From an uncultured Acetatifactor sp. (GTDB lineage Bacteria; Bacillota; Clostridia; Lachnospirales; Lachnospiraceae), in assembly GCA_947595925.1 (NCBI GenBank), contig CANQEV010000023.1, positions 1-43,489 on the forward strand: a DNA stretch of 43,489 nucleotides, given 5' to 3'. Positions within the stretch are counted from its first letter, which is position 1, and each line of letters begins with the position of its first letter. Made by a program: the position numbers and the translations under genes. Below, one piece after another: positions 8,862 through 17,349 of the stretch. The notes under the pieces were generated by a model. It made no database searches, was not told the origin of the DNA, and saw nothing but the letters and a program-made list of their open reading frames with translations.

Positions 8862-10934
8862 TTAATAGATATCTCGCCCTTTTTCATCCGGGATCCCGCT
8901 CTTTCGGTAGAAGTAGGAGTTCACCTGATCCCGCCACTCCCTTGCGTTGTACAGCTGCCTCTGGAACCTCTCCTGCACAAGGCGGAAGGTCTTCTCCTCC
9001 ACCTTGCCCTCCAGCGTATCCCAGGCCGCGGCGGAGGCTTCCGCCTCTTCCACGCCTTCAAAGTGGCTGTCGTAGATGTGCTGGATCAGGGTTTTGCCTG
9101 TCCTCAATATATAGTTATACGGTACATGGTGGAAAAATAACAGCAATTCTTCCGGACAAGTCTCCATGGAGTTATACATGGAGGCGTTGGGCTCATGGTA
9201 CTGCAGGGCGTAACCCGTGCCCTGATCGCTCCGGTCCACGCCGATTCCCAGGTGGTCCGCCCGGTGATAGGTGCCCCATCTGGAGTACTCGTAGCCGTCC
9301 ACGCTGCAGCCGTAATGTTCGTGGGGCGTCACCATCCAGCCGATCCCTAAGGGACTGGTGTACTTCTCATAAGTCTCCCGGGAAGTCAGGAGAATTTTCT
9401 TGATCGTATCTATCACCTCCCGGTCCGCGGAAAACTGCTGGGGGATCCACTCCTCCAGGATTTCTTCCGCGGAGAGGGAAGTCTGAAAGGCAAGCCTTCC
9501 AAAACCGTAGAGATTTGCCGCCGCCAGATCGCTTCCGGTCCAGTTCTCATCATTTCCGGTGTTGCAGACCGCGGCGATCCCGGCATTTTGATTTCCCATA
9601 ACGCGGCCGCTGATCACGTCCGCCACCGTATCCGCTTCCGGCCTGCAGTAGGTGTGGAAGTCCAGGACCTCCTTAAACATCGGGATCAGATAGCACACAT
9701 CGATCTGGTGTCCGGTGTACTCCTGGGCTATCTGCACTTCCAACATCTGATTTGTCTTTGACAGTCCTCCCAGAAGGGGGGACACCGGTTCCCGGATCTG
9801 AAAGTCCATGGGGCCGTTTTTGATCTGCAGGATCACATTCTCATGATAGTCCCCGTCCATACCGATAAAATTGTCATACCCCGCCCGGGCCCTGTCCGTC
9901 TTTCTGTCACGCCAGTCCTGAGTACAATTATATACAAAACACCGCCAGATAATGATACCGCCGTAGGGCCTGACCGCGTCCGCCAGCATATTGGCGCCGT
10001 CCGCCTGGGTCCGACCGTAGGTAAACGGCCCCGGCCGGCCCTCGGAGTCCGCCTTCACGAGAAATCCGCCCAGATTCGGGATCTTTTCAAAACATTCCTT
10101 CATCTTTCCCTGCCACCAGGCGATCACCTCCGGATCCAGGGGATCCGCGCTGGAAAGTCCTCCCAGCTCCATGCACGCGGCGTAGTTCAGGCTCAGGAAA
10201 AACCGGATGCCGTAGTCCGCAAAGATCTCCGCCATCTGCGCCGCCTTTTCAAAATAGCGGTCCGTGATCAGCCAGGTAGCGGCCTGCTTTACGTTCACAT
10301 TGTTGATCACCACAGCGTTGATCCCCACGCTGGACACCAGCCGGGCGTAATCCCGGGTCCTCTCGTCCACGATCACCTGATCGCTTTCAAAGAAAAAGGA
10401 TCTGCCAGAATACCCTCTCTCAATGCTGCCGTCCATATTGTCCCAGTGATCATACATCCGCAGGGGATTGTCCGGGCAGCAGAGGATGTCCGTACCGGCA
10501 AGGCCGCGCTCCATGGCGATCAGCCGGAGCAGGTGAAAGACCGCGTAGAGCAGCCCCTTTTCATCCGCTGCCTCCAGGGTCAGCCGTCCCTTCTCCTCCC
10601 GGATGGCGTAGCCCTCCGGCCGGATCCCGCGTTCTGTCCCCTCCGCCTTCTTTATGAGCAGGGAAGCATCCGAAGAAGCAGAAGGTTCCACACGCTCTCC
10701 GCTTTTCCCAAAGCCGTCCGGCTCTTTTAACGCGATGATCTCTACCGTCCTTCCAAGCATCCCCCGCACGCCGTGGGAAAGCTCTTTCAGGGCGCTCCTG
10801 ACAACGCGGTCTTCACAGTCAAAGCCCTGTACCGCCGCCCGTTCAAAATAGTTCCCATTTCCGTTATCCCGCTTCCTGTCATATTTCAGCCAGAGCTGGG
10901 ACCAGCCTTTCTGTTCCTTCGGATCACTCTTCAT
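8862..10934 (-). CDS. aguA: GH67 alpha-glucuronidase (xylan side-chain removal)
   Basis: Releases (4-O-methyl)glucuronic acid from the non-reducing end of short aldouronic acids made by xylanases; a cytoplasmic, inverting enzyme. The protein matches the family almost throughout: DHWDNMDGSIERGYSGRS, VNVKQAA, LVKADSEGRPGPFTYGRTQADGAN, and GMDGDYHENVILQIKNGP followed by REPVSPLLGG. Numbering from the start used here, E298 (in ADSEG) is the expected general acid, and D360 and E382 the expected base residues. I placed the start at the second of two adjacent ATG codons (10934), six bases after GAGG. This gives 690 residues, the normal family length; the frame itself is open 19 codons further. There is no signal peptide. 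Confidence 0.94.
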   Translation of the reverse strand: MKSDPKEQKGWSQLWLKYDRKRDNGNGNYFERAAVQGFDCEDRVVRSALKELSHGVRGMLGRTVEIIALKEPDGFGKSGERVEPSASSDASLLIKKAEGTERGIRPEGYAIREEKGRLTLEAADEKGLLYAVFHLLRLIAMERGLAGTDILCCPDNPLRMYDHWDNMDGSIERGYSGRSFFFESDQVIVDERTRDYARLVSSVGINAVVINNVNVKQAATWLITDRYFEKAAQMAEIFADYGIRFFLSLNYAACMELGGLSSADPLDPEVIAWWQGKMKECFEKIPNLGGFLVKADSEGRPGPFTYGRTQADGANMLADAVRPYGGIIIWRCFVYNCTQDWRDRKTDRARAGYDNFIGMDGDYHENVILQIKNGPMDFQIREPVSPLLGGLSKTNQMLEVQIAQEYTGHQIDVCYLIPMFKEVLDFHTYCRPEADTVADVISGRVMGNQNAGIAAVCNTGNDENWTGSDLAAANLYGFGRLAFQTSLSAEEILEEWIPQQFSADREVIDTIKKILLTSRETYEKYTSPLGIGWMVTPHEHYGCSVDGYEYSRWGTYHRADHLGIGVDRSDQGTGYALQYHEPNASMYNSMETCPEELLLFFHHVPYNYILRTGKTLIQHIYDSHFEGVEEAEASAAAWDTLEGKVEEKTFRLVQERFQRQLYNAREWRDQVNSYFYRKSGIPDEKGRDIY

Positions 10935-11000
10935 CATCCACCTCACACATTTTCCGCGATTGCATACCCCACAGCGGGACAAAATCCTCACTATTGCTCT

Positions 11001-11029
11001 AGCATACCATTTTTTTCAAAAAAATTCAA
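11001..11029 (-). promoter_or_regulatory. Predicted promoter of GH67
   Basis: TTGAAT (11024-11029 on the minus strand) and TATGCT (11001-11006) are separated by 17 bases. The spacer consists mostly of A/T tracts, which may bend. It lies directly downstream of the GH31 terminator. The heptamer GCGGGAC occurs after the start site (10974-10980) and again in the terminator stem (11031-11037), so a shared binding site is possible but unproven. Confidence 0.6.
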
Positions 11030-11060
11030 TGCGGGACGAGCAATCCTTCTCTCGTCCCGC
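11018..11060 (-). terminator. Intrinsic terminator after GH31
   Basis: GCGGGACGAG (11031-11040) and CTCGTCCCGC (11051-11060) form a perfect 10-bp stem with a 10-base loop. On the minus strand it is followed, after six bases, by seven T. It separates the regulator/GH31 operon from the GH67 unit. Confidence 0.8.
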
Positions 11061-11076
11061 ATGATATTATAGGGTT

Positions 11077-11126
11077 CAGCTGATTTATTGCAGGCGTTCT
11101 GCTGGGGTCCAGCTGATTTATTGCAG
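11077..11126. repeat. Two-copy 33-bp direct repeat after GH31
   Basis: The 17-mer CAGCTGATTTATTGCAG occurs at 11077-11093 and again at 11110-11126. The intervening sequence is also similar, giving a period of 33 bases. It lies between the GH31 stop codon and the terminator. No function is apparent. Confidence 0.7.
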
Positions 11127-11141
11127 TTGTTCCGCCGGGGT

Positions 11142-13556
11142 TCAGCCTATGACCTCCGCCTTCCACCCCTCCGCGGGCCTTCCGTTCACCGTCAGCTCCC
11201 GCAGATCCTCGGACCAGACAAGCTCCGTGATCCGGTATTCCCCGCTCTCGTAACCGTAACCGTCCCCGGCGTCCTCATACAGGGAAAATCTGCCATCCGC
11301 TCCCGCGTATATTTTGAAGACGATCTCCCCGGTCTGATCTTCGGTAGAAAGGGCCGCCTCCGCCATGGGAAGAATGCTGCCCGCCCGCACAAACAGAGGG
11401 ATCTTTTCCAGGGGAGCCTCCGCCCGGATCCACTGTCCGCCGCTATAGCTCCGCCCCGTCCAGAAGTCATACCAAAGACACCCCTCCGGGAGATACACTT
11501 CCCTGAAATCGTCCGAAGTCTCCAGTCTCTCGCTGTTCTTCCCATAATACATGGGCCTCGTCACCGGGCAGACCATGATCTCGTCTCCAAAGAGATACTG
11601 ATCCAGGATATCCCAGGTTCTCTCGTCCTCAGCAAAGCCGAACGCCAGGGGTTTCATCAGAGAGCCCCCTTCCTTCCAGGCAAGACCCGCCAGGGAATAG
11701 ATATAGGGGAGCAGCTCGTACCTTAGCTGGTTCGCCCTCCGGATCGCCGCGTAAAAAGGGGCCTCCTCGTGGTCAAAGTTCCAGAGCTCCCGCCTTACCT
11801 CCGTGCCGTGTCCCCGGAATACCGGCAGGAACGCGCCCCACTGATACCACCGGGTAAAGAGTTCGCAATAGCCCAGATCCTCCGTCCCTTTGTCATAGTC
11901 TCCCTTCCAGAACCACTGGGTGCCGTTCTTTACGAAAAATGCGCCGATGTCCACCGTCCAGTAGGGCAGCCCGCTGGCGCAGAAGTGCAGTCCCGCCGCG
12001 ATCTGCCTTCGGAACGTATCCCAGGTGGCGGCGATGTCCCCGGACCAGAGGATCGTTCCGTACCTCTGCTGCCCCAGGTAACCGCTGCGAGTCAGGTTGA
12101 CGACCCGCTTCTGCAGCCGCCCCTTCTGCACATCCTCCGGGGCGGTGCCGTCAGCGGGACTCCCGGCAGGAACCTCCCGCTCCCCTGCCCTTCTCTGCCC
12201 CTCATAGATCCCCATGGCATGGTAGAAGCCGTAGGCGTTTGCCCTCTCGATCGGGAGGTGGTTCCCCACGCTCCCGCAGTATTCTTCATACAATTTTGAA
12301 CTCTCCGGCCGCACCATGCAGTTCCACTCCGGGGTGAAGGGCTCGCTGTTGTCACACCACCAGGCATCCACGCCGCGGCAGTACAGCCCTCTCTCCGCCT
12401 GGGCCCAGTAAGTCTCCCGCGCTTTGGGATTCAGCGCGTCATAGACGCTGCATCCCGGAAGGAGCTGCCCTTTCTCCTGAAACTCCCTGTGATCCGCCGT
12501 GTCCTCCCCCGTGTTTGGCCAGATGGAGATCATGAAATGCACATGCTCCATGTGCAGCCGCCTGATCATTTCCTCAGGATCCGGGAAGCGTCCCCTGTCA
12601 AAGGTCTTCTGCCCCCACTGGCCGTCCTCCCAGGAGCACCAGTCCAGAACGATACAGTCCAGACCCAGCCCCTCGTTCCGATACTGCCCGGCCACCTCCA
12701 GGATCTCGTCCTGATCCTCGTAGCGTTCCTGGGACTGGATATAGCCGAAGGCCCACCTGGGCAGCATGGTGGCAGCCCCCGTGAGCCGCCGGTACTCCCG
12801 GACCACCCCGTCCATGTCCGTCCCGTTCAGGAAATAATAGTCCATCTCCGGGTCCGCCTCGGTGTAGAAATAGGATCCCTCCACGGTATCGTTAAAGATC
12901 GCCGGACTGTATGTGTTCACAAGGAGCCCATAACCCTTGGTGGACACCAGCATGGGAACGGCGATCTTCCGGTTCGCCTGGTGCAGATACACCCTCTGGC
13001 CCCGAAGGGAGTGATACCCCTCCTCATGCTGGCCCAGGCCGTACAGCGCCTCGTGATCCTCCCACAATAAATGTAACCTGGTGTGATAGGCGCTTCCCCT
13101 CTGTACTTTCCGCGCCTCCCGGATCACTTCCTTGCGGCCGTCCGGCGTATCGATATATTCCTTCCGGAGATCTCCGTCGTCTGCAATCTGATAGACAGGG
13201 AACTCATCCAGTTCCTTGCTGTTCTCCGGCCTCTCCCGGAGAAGAAGCCTGCCCTTTCCGTCATAATACCGTATCTGATTTGTCCGCCTGTCCACCGCGA
13301 CCTGCAGCTCCGGCAGGAGAATCCATATCTCCCCCGGTTCCTCCCGGATCTCCCAGCCTTCAAAGCACGGCTGTTTCAGCACGCCCGGTTTCTCCATTTC
13401 CGAAAAATTTTCCCTCTCCGTGTACTGAACCCGCACCGTCCTCTCGTCAATGGGCGTCAGGCGCTCCCTGCCGCACTCCAGAGACAAGAGCAGGCTCCCC
13501 TCCTGTCTCTCCCAATTCATAATTCTGAAACTCTTCCCCGGCATACTCGACAACAT
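11142..13556 (-). CDS. GH31 alpha-xylosidase/alpha-glucosidase-type enzyme
   Basis: 804 residues. An N-terminal beta-sandwich (to ~255) is followed by the TIM barrel. D402 in VDAWWCDNSEPF is the expected nucleophile and D507 in LWSGDIAATWD the acid/base. The barrel also shows FGYIQSQERY and VLDWCSWEDGQWG, and the C-terminal beta domains run from about 640. The DAWWxDxxEP form resembles alpha-xylosidases more than starch alpha-glucosidases, which fits the xylan/xyloglucan context, but specificity is inferred. A hydrophilic insert at about 455-480 looks lineage-specific. There is no signal peptide, so it acts in the cytoplasm. GGAGG lies eight bases before the start, and only 15 bases separate it from the sensor kinase gene, which places it in the same operon. 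Confidence 0.88.
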   Translation of the reverse strand: MLSSMPGKSFRIMNWERQEGSLLLSLECGRERLTPIDERTVRVQYTERENFSEMEKPGVLKQPCFEGWEIREEPGEIWILLPELQVAVDRRTNQIRYYDGKGRLLLRERPENSKELDEFPVYQIADDGDLRKEYIDTPDGRKEVIREARKVQRGSAYHTRLHLLWEDHEALYGLGQHEEGYHSLRGQRVYLHQANRKIAVPMLVSTKGYGLLVNTYSPAIFNDTVEGSYFYTEADPEMDYYFLNGTDMDGVVREYRRLTGAATMLPRWAFGYIQSQERYEDQDEILEVAGQYRNEGLGLDCIVLDWCSWEDGQWGQKTFDRGRFPDPEEMIRRLHMEHVHFMISIWPNTGEDTADHREFQEKGQLLPGCSVYDALNPKARETYWAQAERGLYCRGVDAWWCDNSEPFTPEWNCMVRPESSKLYEEYCGSVGNHLPIERANAYGFYHAMGIYEGQRRAGEREVPAGSPADGTAPEDVQKGRLQKRVVNLTRSGYLGQQRYGTILWSGDIAATWDTFRRQIAAGLHFCASGLPYWTVDIGAFFVKNGTQWFWKGDYDKGTEDLGYCELFTRWYQWGAFLPVFRGHGTEVRRELWNFDHEEAPFYAAIRRANQLRYELLPYIYSLAGLAWKEGGSLMKPLAFGFAEDERTWDILDQYLFGDEIMVCPVTRPMYYGKNSERLETSDDFREVYLPEGCLWYDFWTGRSYSGGQWIRAEAPLEKIPLFVRAGSILPMAEAALSTEDQTGEIVFKIYAGADGRFSLYEDAGDGYGYESGEYRITELVWSEDLRELTVNGRPAEGWKAEVIG

Positions 13557-13571
13557 ACTGTGATCCTCCGT

Positions 13572-15665
13572 TTATTCTTCCGAATTGCCATCCATTTCTT
13601 TATTCAAGCCGTTTTCCTCTGTTTCATCCCTCTCCGGCTCCGCGGCGCTATTTTTCTGATCCGCTATGGGAAATTCCAGGATCGCCTTAAACAGATCCCC
13701 GTCCACGGCCAGCGTGATATTTCCCTTCTGCAGATCCATCAGGCTTTTCACGATGGAGAGCCCCAGTCCGTTCCCCTCGCTGTGCCTGGACAGATCTCCC
13801 CGGACAAACCGCTCCATCAGCTCCTCCGGCGGAATATCCAGGGCGTAATTCGAAATGTTCTTAAAGGTGATCAGCACCTTTTCCTCCCGGACTTCCGTAC
13901 TCAGGTACACCCGGGTCCCGCCCTGGGCATATTTGCAGATATTCCCCATGAGATTGTCGAAGACGCGCCAGAGCATCTTCGTGTCCGCCAGGATATAGAT
14001 GGACTCCTCGCAGAGCTTTACCACCAGTTCCAGATCGTGCTCCTTCAGCCTGTCCTCATATTCCCCAAGGCACTGCCCCAGAAGCACCCTCACATCGCAG
14101 ATCTCCAGATTGATCTCCATATTGCCCGTGGATGCCTTTGATGCCTCCATAAGGTCCTCGATCAGCTTTTTCATCCTGGAAGACTGTTGATACAGGTGGT
14201 CCGCATACACCTGAATCTTCGGATTCTCGGAGTTCTCTTTTTTGATGAGATCCGCAAAATTGATGATGGACGTCAGCGGGGTCTTGATATCGTGGGAGAC
14301 ATTCGTGATCAGCTCCGTCTTCAGCCTCTCGCTCTTCATCCGGTCCTCCACCGCGATAGAGATGCTGTCCGACATGGCGTTGATATCCTGGGCGAGATCT
14401 TTCAGAAGCCCCGGGATGGGAACCGGCTTCGTCTGACAATCCATATTCCCGGAGGCAATTTCATGAGCCGTCTCCTGGATATGCGTCAAGATCAGCCCGT
14501 GATAGATCAGATAGGGCAGGAGGATCAGTTTTTCCAACACCCAGAGCAGGATCAGCCATTTGGAGACAAACCGCCCTCTCCAATACACGATCAAAATCGC
14601 CAAAAGCTCCGCCAGAATCACTGTCCCTCCCAGGACAAGAAGCTTCCAGATCAGCTTCCTATTGGCGAACAGGCAGCCGTACATTTTCAGGAGCCTGCCC
14701 AGTCCCCGGATAGCCCAATAGAGCAGGGAATATTTATAATAATTTTCATTCCGGAGCCAGCTGATGAGATACACGGCAAAAAACACGGTCAGCGCGATAA
14801 ATGACGCGCACCGGGCGATCCAGCTCTGTAACAGCGCGCTGAGCAGCGGGGGATCCAGGGCCCCTTTGGACAACATCAAATGCAGGGTAGTCCACATGCC
14901 TATGGCAGCAATTTCAATGGGAACCATCCCGATCCGGAATTTTTTCCGCCGGTTTATCACGCCGATATCCATCGCCAGAAGGACCATCGTCAAAGGCACT
15001 CCATAGACCAGTCCCCAGAAGATCCACGGAAAATTATTTTTGAAAAAACGGGCGAGGGACTCTTCGGTCCCCAAGGTGTCCGAAAACCCATTCCCATCGT
15101 ATTCATTCCGCATAAGGATCTTCACACTGTAATTCGCAGCTTTCGGGAAAAACGGGATCGTACCTTCTTCAAAATAAAATGTTTTCGCCAGGTCTTCCAG
15201 GGCTTTGCTCAGATTGCCGCCGATTCGTTTGTCCTTATAATAGATGACATACCAGAAACCTAAATCCTGCCCAAAGTACCATTTTATGCCCTGATACCCT
15301 ATCTCCAGATAGGCATAGAGAACATTTGCGGCGATATCCTCCATATTGGATTTGTCGTACCAGAGCACATGGCTCCAAGCCGTCTCCGGCCTTACATCTT
15401 TCAGATTCTCACTGACGACATAATAAGTCCCCACTCCGCAACAGGCCGAAAAAAAGAAACTGGCCGCCGTAATCAGGCTCAGCAGAAAAACCCCGATCCT
15501 CCACAGCGCTTTGCCCTCATAGCTTTCTTCCTTATTTTTTTCCACTTTTCCCTGTTCCTCCCGGTATCCGCCGCAGGATATCCTTCCGATCTTCTCCGCC
15601 CCTGTCGGTCCTTCGGCCGCCGCCCGAAGCGTTTGTATCTCCGGACCGATCACATCGCAGGTCAC
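13572..15665 (-). CDS. Sensor histidine kinase with multi-span membrane sensor
   Basis: 697 residues, read from a GTG start overlapping the response regulator stop (GTGA). The N-terminal ~400 residues hold one membrane span (about 54-78), an extracytoplasmic segment of ~130 residues (to about 210), and then six or so further spans up to ~395. A short HAMP-like linker leads into the dimerisation domain with H458 in NVSHDIKTPL, the phosphorylated histidine. The ATPase domain carries NLMGNICKYA (N box) and GNGLGLSIVKSLMD (G box). The signal is unknown. Because the gene is followed by GH31, the ligand could be related to plant polysaccharide, but cell-envelope stress is equally possible on sequence alone. 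Confidence 0.9.
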   Translation of the reverse strand: MTCDVIGPEIQTLRAAAEGPTGAEKIGRISCGGYREEQGKVEKNKEESYEGKALWRIGVFLLSLITAASFFFSACCGVGTYYVVSENLKDVRPETAWSHVLWYDKSNMEDIAANVLYAYLEIGYQGIKWYFGQDLGFWYVIYYKDKRIGGNLSKALEDLAKTFYFEEGTIPFFPKAANYSVKILMRNEYDGNGFSDTLGTEESLARFFKNNFPWIFWGLVYGVPLTMVLLAMDIGVINRRKKFRIGMVPIEIAAIGMWTTLHLMLSKGALDPPLLSALLQSWIARCASFIALTVFFAVYLISWLRNENYYKYSLLYWAIRGLGRLLKMYGCLFANRKLIWKLLVLGGTVILAELLAILIVYWRGRFVSKWLILLWVLEKLILLPYLIYHGLILTHIQETAHEIASGNMDCQTKPVPIPGLLKDLAQDINAMSDSISIAVEDRMKSERLKTELITNVSHDIKTPLTSIINFADLIKKENSENPKIQVYADHLYQQSSRMKKLIEDLMEASKASTGNMEINLEICDVRVLLGQCLGEYEDRLKEHDLELVVKLCEESIYILADTKMLWRVFDNLMGNICKYAQGGTRVYLSTEVREEKVLITFKNISNYALDIPPEELMERFVRGDLSRHSEGNGLGLSIVKSLMDLQKGNITLAVDGDLFKAILEFPIADQKNSAAEPERDETEENGLNKEMDGNSEE

Positions 15666-16351
15666 ATCTGCTCCATACAGTATCCCTGGCCCCAGACAAC
15701 CTTCAGATACCGGGGCTCCGCCGGATTGATCTCCAGCTTTTCCCGAAGATGCCGGATATGCACCGCCACCGTGCCCTCGCCGCCGGTGATCTCTTCCTTC
15801 CAGACATACTTATAGATCTCCGAGGGAGAAAACACTTTTCCGGGATGCCCCATAAACAGCTTCAGGATCTGGTACTCCGTGGGGGTCAGCTTGATCTCCA
15901 CGCCGTCCAGGCGCACTTCCCGCCGGTCGTCGTCCAGCTCGATCCCGCCGTTTTTCATGGTGTGCTGCCAGGAGCCGTTGCCCCCCAGCATCATGTACCT
16001 GCGCAGATGGGACTTGACCCTCGCCTCCACTTCCATGGGGTCAAAAGGCTTCGTGATATAATCGTCCGCCCCGGATTCCAAGCCCGCTATCTTATCCGCG
16101 CCCTCCCCCTTTGCCGTGAGAAGCAGGATCGGCACATTGCTGAACTGCCGGATCTCCTCCATGGCGGTGATCCCATCCATCTCCGGCATCATGATATCCA
16201 TTAAAATCAGATCGATACTGTTTTCCTGTACCAGGCGCAGCGCTTCCCTTCCCGTGTGCGCCTCAAAAAAACGCCTCTCCGGATTATTCAGGTAGATCTT
16301 CAGCGCATAAATGATATCCTCTTCATCATCGCAGAGCAAAATATGATACAT
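15662..16351 (-). CDS. OmpR/PhoB-family response regulator
   Basis: 229 residues. The receiver domain (1-120) has the acidic pocket DDEED, D52 as phosphoacceptor in LILMDIMMPEMDG, T79 in LLLTAKG and K102 in YITKPFD. The winged-helix DNA-binding domain (about 130-227) includes KLTPTEYQILKLF and GEGTVAVHIRHLREKLE. It is translationally coupled to the kinase by a four-base overlap. Members of this family bind direct repeats with 11-base phasing, and such repeats lie just upstream of its own predicted promoter. The ribosome binding site is weak. Confidence 0.93.
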   Translation of the reverse strand: MYHILLCDDEEDIIYALKIYLNNPERRFFEAHTGREALRLVQENSIDLILMDIMMPEMDGITAMEEIRQFSNVPILLLTAKGEGADKIAGLESGADDYITKPFDPMEVEARVKSHLRRYMMLGGNGSWQHTMKNGGIELDDDRREVRLDGVEIKLTPTEYQILKLFMGHPGKVFSPSEIYKYVWKEEITGGEGTVAVHIRHLREKLEINPAEPRYLKVVWGQGYCMEQM

Positions 16352-16410
16352 ACCAGAATCCGCCTTCCCCGCCGGTTCCGCACAATGCCTTTCCCGGCTT
16401 TTTCAGTTTC

Positions 16411-16439
16411 ATCGTACCATTCTTTTCTCTTTCGCTCAA
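16411..16439 (-). promoter_or_regulatory. Predicted promoter of the two-component/GH31 operon
   Basis: TTGAGC (16434-16439) and TACGAT (16411-16416) on the minus strand are 17 bases apart. Both boxes are imperfect, as expected of a promoter that needs an activator. Confidence 0.5.
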
Positions 16440-16443
16440 TAAC

Positions 16444-16472
16444 CTTAAAGAAATCTTAAAACTTTCTTTTTA
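16444..16472. promoter_or_regulatory. Phased CTTAAA repeats, candidate response regulator site
   Basis: CTTAAA occurs at 16444-16449 and 16455-16460, exactly 11 bases apart, with a weaker third match CTTTTTA at 16466-16472. Eleven-base direct repeats are the normal binding pattern of PhoB/OmpR regulators. The site lies four bases from the -35 box of the regulator operon and also abuts the -35 of the divergent DUF6062 gene, so it could serve both. Confidence 0.6.
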
Positions 16473-16501
16473 TTGCTTTTGTGCCCGGACTCTAGTAAAA
16501 T
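16473..16501 (+). promoter_or_regulatory. Predicted promoter of the DUF6062 gene
   Basis: TTGCTT (16473-16478) and TAAAAT (16496-16501), 17-base spacer. Transcription would start near 16508, leaving a leader of about 45 bases. Confidence 0.6.
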
Positions 16502-16554
16502 ATTCTCAAAAGGACCCAGAAAACGAGAGTGCAAGGGAAAGGAATGGATAAAAA

Positions 16555-17325
16555 ATGAAAGAACAACTGTACACGATTCCGCTGAACGACGCCGTGGACG
16601 CCGGGGACGAGTGCCCTTTCTGTTTTATTGAACGCGCCGTGGAACAGGACCTCCTGGATTTTGTCCTGGGGAGCAGCGCTTCTTATATGGAATCCGACGT
16701 CCGGGACATGACGGACAAGGCCGGTTTCTGCCGCCCCCATTTTCAAAAAATGTTCGACTACGGGAACACTCTGGGAAACGCCTGGATCCTGAAGACCCAC
16801 TACCGCAGGATGATCGGGGAATTCCGGGAACAGGCAAAGAACTTTACCCCTGGAAAACTCTCTTTCAAAGAAAAACTGATGCGCTCCAAAGCCGACGCAG
16901 AAAGTGCCTCCACCCTTGGAAACTGGGTGCGCCGCAAGGAAGAATCCTGCTACATCTGCAATCAGTTCCGCGACACCTACGCCCGCTATCTGGACACATT
17001 CTTCTATCTCTATAAGCAGGACGATGCATTCCGGGAGAAAGTGGCAAACAGCAAAGGTTTCTGTCTCACGCATTTCGGCGACCTCTGTGATGCGGCGGAG
17101 ACAAAGCTGAGCGATAAGGAAAAAGAGGAATTTTACAAGATGCTTCTGCCCCTGATGGATCGAAATCTGGAACGCCTTGCAGAGGACGTCTCCTGGATGG
17201 TGGAAATGTTCGACTACCGCAACCAGAACGCGGACTGGAAAACCTCCAAGGACGCCATTCAGCGCGGAATGCAGAAACTGAAAGGCGGATATCCCGCGGA
17301 CGGCCCCTATAAGATGAAGAAATAA
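16555..17325 (+). CDS. DUF6062-family protein with two CxxC...GFCxxHF modules
   Basis: 256 residues, soluble, function unknown; from memory it matches family DUF6062. The sequence shows an internal duplication: C20-P-F-C23 followed by GFCRPHF (C59, H62), then C132-Y-I-C135 followed by GFCLTHF (C170, H173). Each module offers three cysteines and one histidine, a plausible CCCH zinc or redox site. The rest is helical and charged. The start follows AAAGGA by about eleven bases. The gene is transcribed away from the two-component operon and ends against the TetR gene, with overlapping terminators. Confidence 0.8.
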   Translation: MKEQLYTIPLNDAVDAGDECPFCFIERAVEQDLLDFVLGSSASYMESDVRDMTDKAGFCRPHFQKMFDYGNTLGNAWILKTHYRRMIGEFREQAKNFTPGKLSFKEKLMRSKADAESASTLGNWVRRKEESCYICNQFRDTYARYLDTFFYLYKQDDAFREKVANSKGFCLTHFGDLCDAAETKLSDKEKEEFYKMLLPLMDRNLERLAEDVSWMVEMFDYRNQNADWKTSKDAIQRGMQKLKGGYPADGPYKMKK

Positions 17326-17349
17326 AAGGCAGGCATGTCAAAACTGCCT
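17321..17349 (-). terminator. Intrinsic terminator of the TetR gene
   Basis: AGGCAG (17327-17332) pairs with CTGCCT (17344-17349). On the minus strand the stem is followed by TTTTATT. It extends into the stop region of the opposing DUF6062 gene. Confidence 0.55.
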
